Shown piece after piece: positions 34,303 through 46,227 of a stretch of 64,000 bases of DNA (positions are counted from its first letter, which is position 1; each line of letters starts with the position of its first letter). This DNA is from Zygnema cylindricum (Eukaryota > Streptophyta > Zygnematophyceae > Zygnematales > Zygnemataceae). The notes beneath the pieces were generated by a model that was not told the origin of the DNA, did no database searches, and saw only the letters and a program-made list of their open reading frames with translations. The stretch covers positions 62,001 through 126,000 of the forward strand of contig JBBHKE010002560.1 of NCBI GenBank assembly GCA_037447655.1, given 5' to 3'. The translations under genes and the position numbers were made by a program.

Positions 34303-36430
34303 ATGAAGGACGACACCACCCCTTCGGACTCCATGGGAGACATTGTCTCTCTCTCTCTCGACCGCTATCGTAAAACCAACCTTCCTTTTCATCAACGTGT
34401 TCTAGCAGTTCAATCAGCCATGGCTGACATTATCTCTCTTCAATCCTTATCTCTCTCTCCTACAGCCTATTATGCTGCCCTTCTCACTGCTCTGAACCCT
34501 AACCCTAAAAGTCCTGCTACGTCCTCTCTCTCTCCCTCCGACCTCTCTCAAAAGCAAGCCATGGTTTTTCTGCTATCTCTAGTCATTCCGCACGTGTCTA
34601 AAGGGGTTTTGAGAGCAAAAGCCTCCGCTGGTTTGGCGGCTGTCACAGGGTTTTTGGAACAGCAGCAGGGTTCAGCGTCAAAAGAGGGGGAGGAGGAGGG
34701 AGGAGGTGTTCAGGGAATCAAGGCAGGGGTTATTTGCTTACAGCTTTTATTACAGGCAGCAGATAAGACAAACTGGTTGTCTTTAGCGAGACCGTTTGGC
34801 GTTTTGCTCCAACATGCGAGAGATTCTCGTCCGAAAGTGAGTAAGGGTTTTTCTATGAATTAGGGTTTGTTTATGTCTTGTCCAAAAATGAGTGAAATAT
34901 TACAATTAGAGTTTTTTTATTCTCGTCCGATAGTGAGATAAAAAAAAAAGAATACGGTTTGTTTATTTCTCGTCTTAAAATTAGTAAAAATTAACAATCA
35001 GAGTGTATTTGTTTCTCGTCTGAAAGTGAGGAAAAAAACAATTAGGGTTTTGTTTATCAATTAGGGTTTGGGTTAACATCTCTCATTCAGAAGAGTGTAA
35101 AAAAAGCTGTTCCCCTCTTGTCCAAAGGCGACTTTAGGATTTTTTATCATCTCTCATCCAAAAGTAGAAAAAGAAAACAGAAAATAGAGATTCGTTTATC
35201 CTTGTAAAGAAAATTAGGGTTTATTTATCACCTCCTAAAGAAGATTTAAAAAAAAAATTATAATAATAAAGTTTAGTATCATCGAAGGAAAGTTGAATTT
35301 TTGGGGATGTAAAAATGCATTTTCTCCTGTGGGATATTCATGAAAGCCTCTTAAGGTTTTTTTATATTTAATTGTAGAGAGTTTGTTAGAGACTGGTTTA
35401 GAACCAATGTACGTTGAAGTCTGTCCGAAGTGAAATTGTTTACAGAGTGCGTAAAAAAATCTCGCTGACTGGATGTTGAAGCTTAAATTTTATAATTTTG
35501 AAGTTTATTTGAGTCGTTGAAACTCATAGAAAGTCTCTCGCTCTCCCTTACTTTCTCTCTCTCATTCAAGCATTTTCTACTTTGGGGATTTTTAAGAAAA
35601 AATGTGTAATCAGAGCGTAATAGTTATTGTTTACTGGAAGGTTTATAATTTATACTTTTGAAGTTTTATTTGTGTCTTTGAAAGGCTAACAATATTCTGC
35701 ATTTGAGATAAACATTTAGGAGAGTGCAAACATATCACATTGTCACCCTTTAGTTTTTCACTTCTCTCCCTCTCCCTCTCCCTCTCCCTCTGGAATACTG
35801 GAGCTTCCTGGCAATATTAGCTGTTAAAGCTGATGATTTTGCAGAATCAACAGCATCACTCAAGTGGAACACATTGAGATACTAAAGGAGAACCTAAACA
35901 ATTTTTTAATTGAATCTATGTTTAATTGAGTCTACGGTTTGAATGAAATCTATGCTTAGTTGGGTCGAATCTACGCTTTCTTGAGTCTACGCTTACAATT
36001 GAACCTTCACTTAAAAGTACATCTATGCTTAAGTAAATCAACGCTTAATTGTGTCATTGTTTGATTAAATCTCCGCTCAATTGAGTCTAGTCTTCATTAA
36101 ATCAAGAGTTTACATTTAATTAAATCTACGCTTAAGTAAGCTGACATTCAATTGAGTCTACGCCGAATTAAATACACGATTGGGCACATTGCAGCATATC
36201 TCCTCCTCATACTAATTTGTTGGCTAAAAACCCAGTAAGTCAAAATTATGGTTTTCTAAGTTCTCTACATCTGGCAATCATTTCTGCGCTTACACAAGCT
36301 AAATTTGGCCTGTAAAAATTTGTGTTAGTGAAGAAAAAAAACAGCCTTCTTATGCACATTCCGTGCTTCTTAAATTGAATTTGTCTCAAGGTACATAGGT
36401 CAACTTGAAATTGTATGTAAAAAAATTGTT
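34303..36430 (+). pseudogene. Inverted RRP12 fragment: exon 1 and parts of introns 1 and 3
   Basis: A near-identical copy of RRP12 exon 1 (34,303-34,836) with an open frame and the same GTGAGT donor; the second residue is K instead of E and a few other residues differ. Intron 1 follows, including the repeated donor motifs and AAACCCTAA boxes. At the CT microsatellite (~35,765-35,790) it jumps to the equivalent of ~12,170 in intron 3 and runs to about 11,520. Exons 2 and 3 are deleted and exons 4-19 are absent. It probably does not make a full RRP12. Confidence 0.9.
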
Positions 36431-37900
36431 AGTATCAGCGGTGGTTGAGTCTTCGGATTGTACTCCAATGTCGAAAACCCACCTTTTTTCAAAGTCAAAT
36501 CAGGTGAGGCTGAGGATCACCCTAATTCACGACCAGCTTTTGATGATTCTTTGGTAAATTAAGGAAAATATGTCCGCACCATGGTGAAATCTCGGGATGT
36601 TGATCTAGTTTTGGAAAGTTTTATTACAAAAAATGTTCGCTTTTGGTACTTTTTTGTCCAATTGTCTTATGAAGGTATAAATTTCAGCCATCTTGAAATT
36701 TCAGCATTGGGCAGATTGACCTGATCAGCATTGTGCAGATAGACCTGATGGCAGAGGAAAGAAAAGTCGTGAATTCATTCACATTCAAGTTTTAGTCATG
36801 CCTCCTTTTATGGGAGTGTTTTTTGTGCTATTGGCACATAACTCGGATTCTAATAATACAGTAGCAATTCCGTATTACTATTTATGCGTTGCTAGCATTT
36901 TATGCATCATTATTAACACTCAATGAAGAAACGGGTGTAAGCAATATTAGTCTTTATCGGAACATTTTATGTTATAAATGTTGTTAGCACTTTATTACAA
37001 CATTGTCAATTCATTATAATAATACATTTTGTTATTGATACATTTATAACATGTCATTTACACGTTAGAAAATCGTGTACCAAAGTGATTTTGCATGATC
37101 ATACATTAAGGGTGATTGCATTCTAACACGGTATGAACACATAATTAATGTAATATCTGCTTGTTTTGAGTTTATTGTTCATATCAATACCCCATTGATA
37201 ACCTTTAGACGCTTATTACTACTCTAAAGAGAGAATGATGGCAATAGTAATGGTTTGGTGGTTTAAATCAAAACCAATGAATGATGGTTTCATCATCAAA
37301 ATGATGATTTTGATGATTATTTAATGAATCGAGATTGATTTCGGATTTTCTTTTTTAACAGAGGTTTGCAACATCCATGACACCTTTAACAGAGGGAATA
37401 GTTACGATTGCACTTAGTGCTTTGAACCAGTTGAAGGTGGGCCTACTTGTCCTTGTTGATGTTTTTAGGGTTTTTAAAGATTTTTAGGCTCTTTCGAGTT
37501 TTTTATTTTTTTGTATAGTTATTTTGTTATGGTTATTTACTATTATTAATTAGTATCACTGAATATTTATCGGTGTTAAAGAATTAGTATGTTCATAAGT
37601 TGTGGGCAACATGCTAATTTTGATTTAGGTTTTTTTTTTTGGTAAACTTCTCGTAATTTGTAAAAATCGGACAATTAAGTACGTGTTTAATAAAAAACCA
37701 AACATAAACATTTGATTGTTTTATTTCGCTCATTTTATATTTTAAATATAAGACATAAAACTATATTTCTGTTCAATAGTTTTTGTTTTTCACCGTAATC
37801 ACTATGCATGTAGGCCGTTTGTTCAATAGAATTTACAAAAGAAAATGCAATTGGACAAAATTGTAAAGGCAAGTTTATTCTTCTCTATTTTATAATGCTT
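36431..37900. other. Spacer with one exon-like segment
   Basis: About 1.5 kb, mostly AT-rich and unassigned. At 37,362-37,436 (plus) a 75-nt open segment is bounded by TTTTTTAACAG and a GTGGG donor. It codes FATSMTPLTEGIVTIALSA and a few more residues. Its phase (0 in, 0 out) would fit the donor of the RRP12 exon-1 copy upstream. I recognise no family. ATGATG-rich hairpin sequence lies at about 37,280-37,330. Confidence 0.3.
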
Positions 37901-37904
37901 GTTT

Positions 37905-38400
37905 TTCGTAATGCCTCTTGTTCATGATGCCTCCCGCGTGTGTGATGCCTCTAGTGCATGATGTTTGTTGTCCGTGATGCCTCGTGTGCATGATGTCTCC
38001 TGAAGGTGATGCCCTCTATGTGGCTCTTGTGTGTGATGCCTCCCGTTCGTCATGTCTCTTTTTCATTGGCATTGGTTGTGTGAGGTCATGAGTGGGCATG
38101 TGGTATGAGAGGGCACGAGTGGTAATGATTGGGCATGCATGGTCTGATTGGGCATGCGTGGCCGTTAGTGGGCATGTGTGGTCATGATTGGGCATGCATG
38201 GTCATGATTGGGCATGTGTGGCCATGAGTGAGCATGTGTGGTCATAATTGGGCATGCATGGTCATGATTGGGCATGCGTGGCCGTTAGCGGGCATGTATG
38301 GTCATGAGTGAGCATATGTGGTCATGATTGGGCATGCATGGTCATGATTGGGCATGTGTGGCCGTGAATGGGCATGTGTGGTTGGCATGCGTGGTCATGA
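37905..38400. repeat. Two adjacent minisatellites
   Basis: At 37,905-38,060 an ~18 bp unit GTGATGCCTCTTGTGCAT repeats about eight times. At 38,085-38,400 a 20 bp unit GGGCATGCATGGTCATGATT repeats about sixteen times, with TGTG/CGTG and AGTG variants. They abut the start of the kinesin pseudogene. Frames read as Met/His/Gly-rich repeats and are not genes. There are no spacers, so this is not a CRISPR array. Confidence 0.9.
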
Positions 38401-38499
38401 GTGGTTATTTGTTCATGCTTATTGCTTACTTCAAGTGTCTGCTTGGATGGCTTTGCTTCACTTTGCTTACTCTACATGTTTTGTTGCTTTTTGTTCTAT

Positions 38500-39310
38500 T
38501 GTTGCGGGTTTTAAGTACCCGCGCCAATTGATGTTGAACGCGAAAGATCCCTGATGTTTTATTTGTGATGTTTTCTTTGGCCATCCAAAACAATTCAACA
38601 GAAGGTCATTTGATCTTTAACAAAGAGGTGGCATACTGTAGGGTGCAACATTTTATCGAATGTTTGTTAAAGTGGTTCACTTTAATAAATGAAACACGAA
38701 TATTAAAATCCCATGTTTGCTTCATATCTTCGATCTTAGCAAAGATGGTCTTCATCGTTTTGGAACCACACCTTCTTTGTTTTTGAAAGACGTTCCCATT
38801 GTCCAAGTTTTGCCAAATTTTGTTTGCCCATACTTGCAAAAAAAAAGCGTTAAAGCATGCATATACCATTTGGCATGTTTTAGTGTTAAGGGAGCGTCAA
38901 GTATTGTGGACTACACATAATGCTCGATGAATTGATGATAAAATCTATCGTTAAACAAAAAATAATGATTATTTATGCTAAAACAATCGCATTATAGCCC
39001 TTGGAAAAGCTTGAAGGTATGGGCAACCTTTTCTGGCAAAACTTAGACGATGGGAATTTCTTTTGAAAACAAAGAAAGTGTGATTTTCAAAACGACGAGA
39101 CCATCTTTGCTAAGATCAAAGATATGAAAAAAACATGAGATTTTAAGATTTTTGTTTCATTTATTGAGGTGAGTTTCTTTGACAAACATTCGATGCGAAT
39201 GTTCTACCTCAAAGTATGCGGACACTTTATGTTGAGTTGTTTTGGATGGCTTCTAGATTCACAAAGAAAACATCAGGGATCTTTCGCGTTCAACACCAAT
39301 TGGCGCGGTA
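38500..39310. repeat. Large inverted repeat of kinesin exons 3-4
   Basis: 38,500-38,845 is the reverse complement of kinesin exon 3, intron 3 and the start of exon 4; 39,012-39,310 is the same stretch in direct orientation. The arms are about 300 bp, visibly ~80% alike, with a ~165 bp loop that is itself inverted intron 2 and exon 2 end sequence. Transcription through it would give a long hairpin. Confidence 0.85.
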
Positions 39311-41216
39311 CTTCAAACCCGCCAAAACCTCCAATAACCATCAAAGAGACGCAACTTGGAGGGGTGACACTGAGCGAAGTAACGGAGACAAATGTCTCCA
39401 GGAGATGGCAACAACTTTTGAGGAAGGATCTCAAGGCAATAGGAACTACGAAAATGAATTCTAAATCAAGGTGAATCTTCACATAATCATTTTTAAATTC
39501 TAAATCTGCCGTGTACAATTTTTGAATTCTCAATGTCTTGTTTTTTGTAGAGAATCACCGCAAATCAAAAACATATCTTTGACAAAATTCATCTCTACAC
39601 ATGATTAAAAAAATAGAAAGAAAGAAAACATGCGTAAAAATTCTAGGTAAGAGCATTTTTGTTTGGTTTGCTTTCATTTTTTGTTATGAATTACATTACA
39701 ATTTTAAGCCTAGACTATGTTCAGTTGGCTACATTGAAACGGGTTTTGCTTATGAATAAATGAGTGTTCTTTGAACTGCTTTTGCATCATAACTTTTCAC
39801 CTTAAGAGACATACTGAGATCAAGAATTTTTTAGGGTTGTTCTTCCAACAACTTCTGAAAGGACTTGACAGCTTATTTTTTGGCCAAGAAGGCGCATGCC
39901 AATCATTTTATGAGCGAAGGCCAAGTTTAACATTTTGTTTCCTTATCTTGTTCGGGCACAAATTTGTCCTTTTCAGAAGTTTGGGACATAGTCCATTTGC
40001 ATTGTTGCTTTTTTACACACCTTACTTGGTATTTTTTACCAATTCTACGCACAAAAGAGAGGATCGCTTGATGAGACCTTGAAAGCGTATTGTTAATTTT
40101 GTAGTCGTAGTCATGCAATCTTTACAAAAATAATGGAGAAAAGGAGGAGGCAATTGGATGCGGCGGTTAATGATTCGTTGGAAACAACGGATATTGAGGA
40201 TTGTATTTGTGCAAAACTTCACCTTGTGGATCTTGGCGGTTCAGAGAGAATTAAGAAAACAAAAACAGATGGACGACAACGTCAAGAAGGTATGTTTCTA
40301 ATGCGATGTTGAGTTGTTTGGTCATACAAAAGGCAGTTATATGAGTTTCCATTCTTTTTTCGACTGTCGGATGAAAGAATCATGTTTGAAGTATGATCAG
40401 TAGAAAAAGTCGTTGATTTTTGTGTACTAAATTACAATTCTTTTCTCTGACCAGGATTCTCTTGGGCGCAACAGCAGAACGATAATGATAGGTGAGCAAA
40501 CTCTTTTGGGCTCGTTATATGCTGGAGCTGATTGTACATTTCCTGCGCTTTGTTTAGCCCAAATTTAATGGAACTAAGGAGTTTGTTGAACGTTTTAACA
40601 ATGAGCCTTTTTTGCATTACTTTCCGGAACAAGCTCCCTCGTCAAAAAGCTGACCAATTTTGTGTTTGTTCGATATGCAGCTTGCATAGTCCAGCTGAAA
40701 CGAACATGGATGAGACCAAAAACATCCTCAATAGGGCAAATAGGGCAAGAAGTATAAAGAACAAGCCCACAGTCAACCGGGATCCTATAGCTGCAGAAAT
40801 TCAAGGCTTACGCCATCAGGTTAAAATGCTTGAAGCAAAATTGGGCTCTTTGTGTGAAGGTGGTATCAACCATGAAATCCACGAGGTATATTGCATATTG
40901 TTTAGGATGCTCCTATGTGTTCTATTCTCAAATCACGAAGTCTGGTTTAATATTCCCTCTTTTTCTTGCTTCCTACGAAAATCTTCTAAGCCAATAATTG
41001 TCGTAATATTTGGGCTTTTACTTCAACAATATTCTCAACAACAAGGAGAGTAGTAATACAGTAATTTATTGCTCTGAACGTTTGCAGCATATTGCCATGG
41101 TCGAAGCTGAAAACATCAAGCTTAGAAAAAGAAAACTGGAACTGGGGCTTAGACTGAGCTTGAATCGGGCAGCGGATATGGACGTGGAGGCGGTTCGGGA
41201 GAAGGAGGCTGCGTGA
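38500..41216 (+). pseudogene. Kinesin-4 pseudogene (copy B) with rearranged 5' part
   Basis: Matches the functional gene exon by exon but is broken. It contains an inverted copy of the exon 2 end to exon 4 start (38,500-39,000), then direct exon 3 (39,015-39,170, with frameshifts and a stop), exon 4 (39,257-39,470, frameshifted), exon 5 (40,105-40,290), exon 7 (40,455-40,491), exon 8 (40,682-40,890) and exon 9 (41,087-41,216). Exons 1, most of 2, and 6 are missing. Exon 8 keeps a longer neck (MLEAKLGSLCEGG..) than copy A. The last exon joins straight to post-kinesin spacer (equivalent of ~28,335), without the polypurine tract. Confidence 0.9.
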
Positions 41217-44177
41217 CTTTGATTTAGGAGCTCCCCCACTTCGACTCCACTCTTGTTTGCATTGCATAGAGTCCCAACAACAATTTGTTGGACTCTTCCA
41301 ATCAGTGGAGTGGTTAAAAAAATTGTATTCCTTGGAATTAATTTCCTGGTTTGCCTGGGATGTTACCAGCTGAAAAATTCAGAGTAACTCGTCTGTTTTG
41401 TATTTAGCTACGTTTAATTCGGTAACTGCAAAAAAGCTTAATGAGCATAATTCTAAATAATTCTGCTTCTGGTTACTGATAGTACTGCTCTTTTCCTTGT
41501 TTATGAGTTCGTGTGGGAAGTAGATGTCTTTTTTTGCTGTTTTTTATGGTACAAATGGGGTTACAGGCTGGACAAATTTGGGGGGAGAGAACAGGAATGA
41601 AGGGACAGTTATGGCTTCTCTATCCTCTACTTTTTGTGTTTCAGGTAAGGGAAAACTCAGCTATCAGACTTCTATTTGTAAGCTTTTAGGAGACAGCTGT
41701 CAGTTTTAGTTTTTCTTTTTTGTTTTGCTTTTTGTTCCAAAGTGGAAATATTTCATTAGACATTGACATGGAAGGGAGTGGTTTCTGGGGGGTTAATTTT
41801 CCCTTTTCACTTACGGTTAAACCTCATGTGTCAATTTCCTGTTTGATATTGCGCACACCTGTCCTATGTTTAAATTGGACGAGTATAATCGCTGGTATAA
41901 GTGGTATCTTTCCTCAAGTATTCATTTATCCTTTTCGTCTTTAACTCTGGCTCATTTTTTTTTGCTGGACTCTACAAATTAGTTCTTACTATATCCACCC
42001 ATTTTTTTTATTAATATTTTTGGCATGAATTAAGCTGTGTTTCGTTTGTTTTAACGACTCCATATTTTCTTTTTAACGTGGGCTCCTCCAAATTTTATTT
42101 TCAACATGAGCTCCCCCATTTTTATTTTTTAACATGAGCTCCTCGATGTTTGATTTCAACATGAGCTCCTCAATATTTTCTTTTTAACATGAACTCCATA
42201 TTTCAAATCTTCACTGTAACTGTTGCCGTACCTCGATCACTGTGCAGACGTTTCAGTTTTAAGAAATTTTCTTCTATCTCTGACGATTTGTTTTACTTTG
42301 TACTCGGCTATCTATGAGCTTTTCGAAGGGTCTGGTGATTAAGTTTCACTTGTATTCGCAACAGTTGTCTTCTCGGGATATCATTATTGTCTTTTGCAAT
42401 CATTCTTACCAAGGATTGTTTCATTAATGCTGGTCCCCTGGAGACAATATTTTGGATCCTCGGTCTCAGTGAGGATGGGGCATGCTGGAAAAGCTTGCAT
42501 AGGAAAAACCTGGGAAAAAATTCCAGTTTTCTTACTTTCAGTTTACGTGAGTTACAACTTAGATCTAAAGGCTGTGAAATAAACACAGTTTGAGCATGAT
42601 TATCCAATCGGTGATTTTATGACTTCTAAGCCAGGCTTTTATTTTGTGAAATATACATATACATCCGACATGTCCCCAGCTCCTCGATATGCTTATACCG
42701 CCATAATAATTTTCCGTTATTCTGGTGTGTGTTTACTGATCAATTGTTTGTGTGATAAAATAGCAGGAACATGTCCGGCTAACACTTCCTAACAAGTGTA
42801 CAATGAGATATCCCCTTTACAACATTACAACGTTACAACTTTACAAAATTATAACTTTACAACAAGTAATCTGATAAGCAAACATGGGACCATCTTTCCT
42901 AAAGCTTTCTCAACACAACTACAAATTCCAAGTAACACGTATTTTTTCATTCCACAAGAAACGTCTCTTCTAGAGGACAAATCGAACCTCGATGAAAGAT
43001 ATGACAAAGTAATAAGCAGGTAAATGTGCCAGAAGAGGGGAAAAGAACTGATTTGAATCGACAGCTATATTGACAACGACGGAACCCAACAGCAACACAC
43101 AAAGGAGGGTAGGGAAAGGGACGATGAGGAGAGGGAGGACGAGGAGAGGGAGGAGAGGGAGGAGGGGAGAAGAGGAGAAGGGTGGTTAAACTATATGAGA
43201 GCCCTTTTGCGTTAAGATAGGAAGGGGAGGTGAGGTAGAGTTTATTTCCTAGTTGTCTTAGAAATAAATGCTTTCTGCGGGAAACAAGCCTGCGGAATAA
43301 CAACGTTCTGTTTGGTGCATGGTCACACTTATTATTGTTGTAACATTCTTGTTACCTTCGTGGTTCCAAACAGCAGTATCAAGAAAAGGTGTGGCTAATG
43401 TCACAGAGTCAATAATATTTGTGGTCGTTGACTTGAGTGTTGTGGTGAATATTTTCCTTATAACATTTATTTTGTGACAAAAGGCGTCAAATTTTAAATG
43501 TGTGTGGATGCTTGTCACATGTCGATCTCAATTTGTTCATTTAACGAATCCACCATCACATTTCCTCCTTTTTTTATGGACACGTGTATTAAGACTTGTC
43601 TCATGAATTTTCATCCCATTGGTTTGATGCCCAATACTTGTTTTCAGTGAATACTGCATTTTTGAAACCAAATATTTAGGGAAAATAAAGTCACCTGAAA
43701 GCCCAAGACGTGTTTAGACCATACAAGGTTTTAATTATTGGCATGCGATAATATGAGCAATCACCCATGAAAAAACTGGAAATTGTAACCACTCTACCCT
43801 GATAATACCATTAGTTTAAAAGTAGTTAGTATGGGGACTGTTTTAGCGTTAATAACTGTATTCTAAAGGTCAAATCACGTGAAGAACCACAAAAAGAAAA
43901 ACATAGCGTTAAGAGAAGATTACAGGTGTTAATAACGCCGTTTTGTTTCTGGAGGGCAAAACAAATCGGGATGGAATTAGTCCTCTTAACGGTAATAGCG
44001 TAGCTGCAAAAGCAAAAGTAGTCCACAGCTAACAACATAGACAAAATTTAACATAAATAGAATTAGCATTAATGACTGAATACACAGTAGCTAAAATACA
44101 CGATAACGACACAATGGGGTAATTTGAATTTCACGAGCTACTGTAGTTCCATGCTCAATAGAACTACAGCCAAAAAT

Positions 44178-44202
44178 TGCGGTGAGAGTGGATCGAACAC
44201 CC

Positions 44203-44245
<43 letters not shown>

Positions 44246-44250
44246 CCCGC
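44178..44250 (-). tRNA. trnF-GAA: tRNA-Phe (GAA), copy in segment B
   Basis: Identical over 73 nt to the other two tRNA-Phe genes, on the minus strand, followed by TTTTT. It is in the same relative place as the copy at 32,224, so it was duplicated with the segment. Full sequence conservation while the neighbouring kinesin decayed suggests selection or gene conversion. Confidence 0.96.
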
Positions 44251-46227
44251 TTGATGCTGTATTATTTATAAATATATATTAATTTTATTTTCAAAACAAA
44301 GTATTAAATGTATATTTTACTCATCCGCGCCACAATATATAATATATTAAATAACAAAACAGTATGTATCATCTACGGCGCCCATAGTCTATGACCTACG
44401 CTTTCGCTCATAGTCCATACTCCGTACGCCCTACGCTAGACCTGGCGAATGTCATCACTTGCGAATGTCGGTCGTGTCACAAATGTACGCATGGACGGAA
44501 ATACAGTACAGATTCGTACATTCCCTGGGCACATCAATCGTGCACACGATCTGGTTGAGAAATGAGTTCCGTACAGTCTCAGCTGCCTTGTACTTGGCCG
44601 CTTGCCGCCGCCCGTTGCCGAAAATCGACCGCAATATGGGATCTTTCCGGCTTACCGACAAACCGACCTACTTTTTTTTATTCAACCACTCACTGGCTGA
44701 CACGTCTTCACCCTAAAGCATGACTCTTGACTTCCTGAGCGCTTGACTGACCGGACCTTTTTATCGGCCGTCACATGACGGTGCGGTGGCCACTGGCCAG
44801 TGTGGACTGTGGACCAGCGGCCGACCGACAACTTCTGCCAACCGACAATTCTTGGCAGTCACAATTTGATGATTCGTTAACGTCAGTTTTTGGCTGCTTC
44901 GCCTGCAGGGCTTCATTTTGATTCACTGGAAGGGAAAAAAGGAAGGAGGGAAGAAAGGAAGAAGGAGAAAAAAATCTCTCTTAGACAGGGAAATACAGCG
45001 TTTCAATTTGCTCTTTGTTCTCTCTCTCGTCGTATAGATTCGTATAGCTCTCTCCCTCTCCCTCTCCCTCTCCCTCTCTCTCTCCCTCTCTCCCTCTCTC
45101 CCTCTCTCCCTCTCCCTCTCCCTCTCTAGCTGAAACTTGCAACATTTAGGGTTCAAAAATATACTTAAGTCCATGGCTTCCACATAATTAGGGCAAACGG
45201 TTGCAAAGACAGGAAAATACATTTCCAATCATCGATCGAATTAGTTAAATTGACATCTTTTTCCTCAAAAGGTTCACTGCTTCCTCTTTTTTCTCTTTTT
45301 TCTCTTTTTTTTTCCTTCTTACTCCTTTATTTAGATTTTCTTAAATTTTTAGATCCAGTAAGAAATCTAAATTCCACTGCAATTCAGAAAGCGACAAAGA
45401 AAAAAAAATGCGTTTTTTTTTTTTTTTTTTTGCATCTTTAATCTCTGTAAAGTAGCTTTTGAATTTCTGCTCTTAAACTTTTAGAATCAAAAATTTCTTT
45501 GTTTTGTCGTGTTAGAGTTTACATAGTCAGAGAAGAAACCAATTAGTTACTTAGCTAGTTGACTTTTTTCTGTGTCTTTGTCTTTTAAATGAAATTTATT
45601 AATCTGCCAAATGAAATATGAACATTATTATTATCCTAATGTTAACATCATTATTATATATCCTTATGTTAACACCATGATAATCCTTAAGATTAACAAT
45701 CTTATTGTCCTTCGATTAACATCACTATACTCCTTATGTTAACATTATTATAATCCTTAGGGATGGAGGAAGTGAGGGTTTGAGGGAAAGGGAAAACAGA
45801 GCTAGGAAGGGGAAAATGGATGGAGCGTACGGAAAATTTTAAAAGGGCGGTAGAGTACTTTTAAAATAATTTACTTTTTAAGAACAAAAAGAGCTCTTAT
45901 TAGATTCACCTAAATCACTCATCTTCAAAGATGTCATTGTCGAATTAACAGAAAACTGAAAAATTAAAAACAGGAGGTTGAAATTTATTCCTTTTTCAAG
46001 TTGCCAAAATCAATGATCGTTATTTGGATAGAGTATTATTTCAAGTGCCTTAATGTTTTCTACAAGTTTTCACACAAAAAGTATAACTTCATTTACATAA
46101 AACTGTCAGTAAATTACATCATCCACTAATGCATTTTTTGGTGCTGGAATGAGTTGAAACTGAGTGTTGAAACTGAGCTAGAATGGATGAGCTGTTTCTT
46201 TGTTTTCAGTTGCCAGTTTCCATAAAG

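Larger units (their letters stand above)
38500..45870 (+). repeat. Segmental duplication, copy B
   Basis: Direct copy of 22.05-34.25 kb with the same order. It lacks the polypurine array, kinesin exon 6, the T-rich expansion and the LINE. It ends in AT-rich DNA with AAAAGGGCGGTAGAG (~45,850), after which the PLAC8 gene region begins. Between 41,220 and 44,177 only duplicated spacer is seen. Confidence 0.85.

Noticed and set aside
36435-36495. tRNA-like stretch GCGGTGGTTGAGTC...CCCACC followed by T run
   Set aside because: Arms do not fold into a proper cloverleaf and no A/B box pair is convincing.
37905-38400. Regular repeats that could suggest a CRISPR array
   Set aside because: The units are head to tail without unique spacers, and the genome is eukaryotic.
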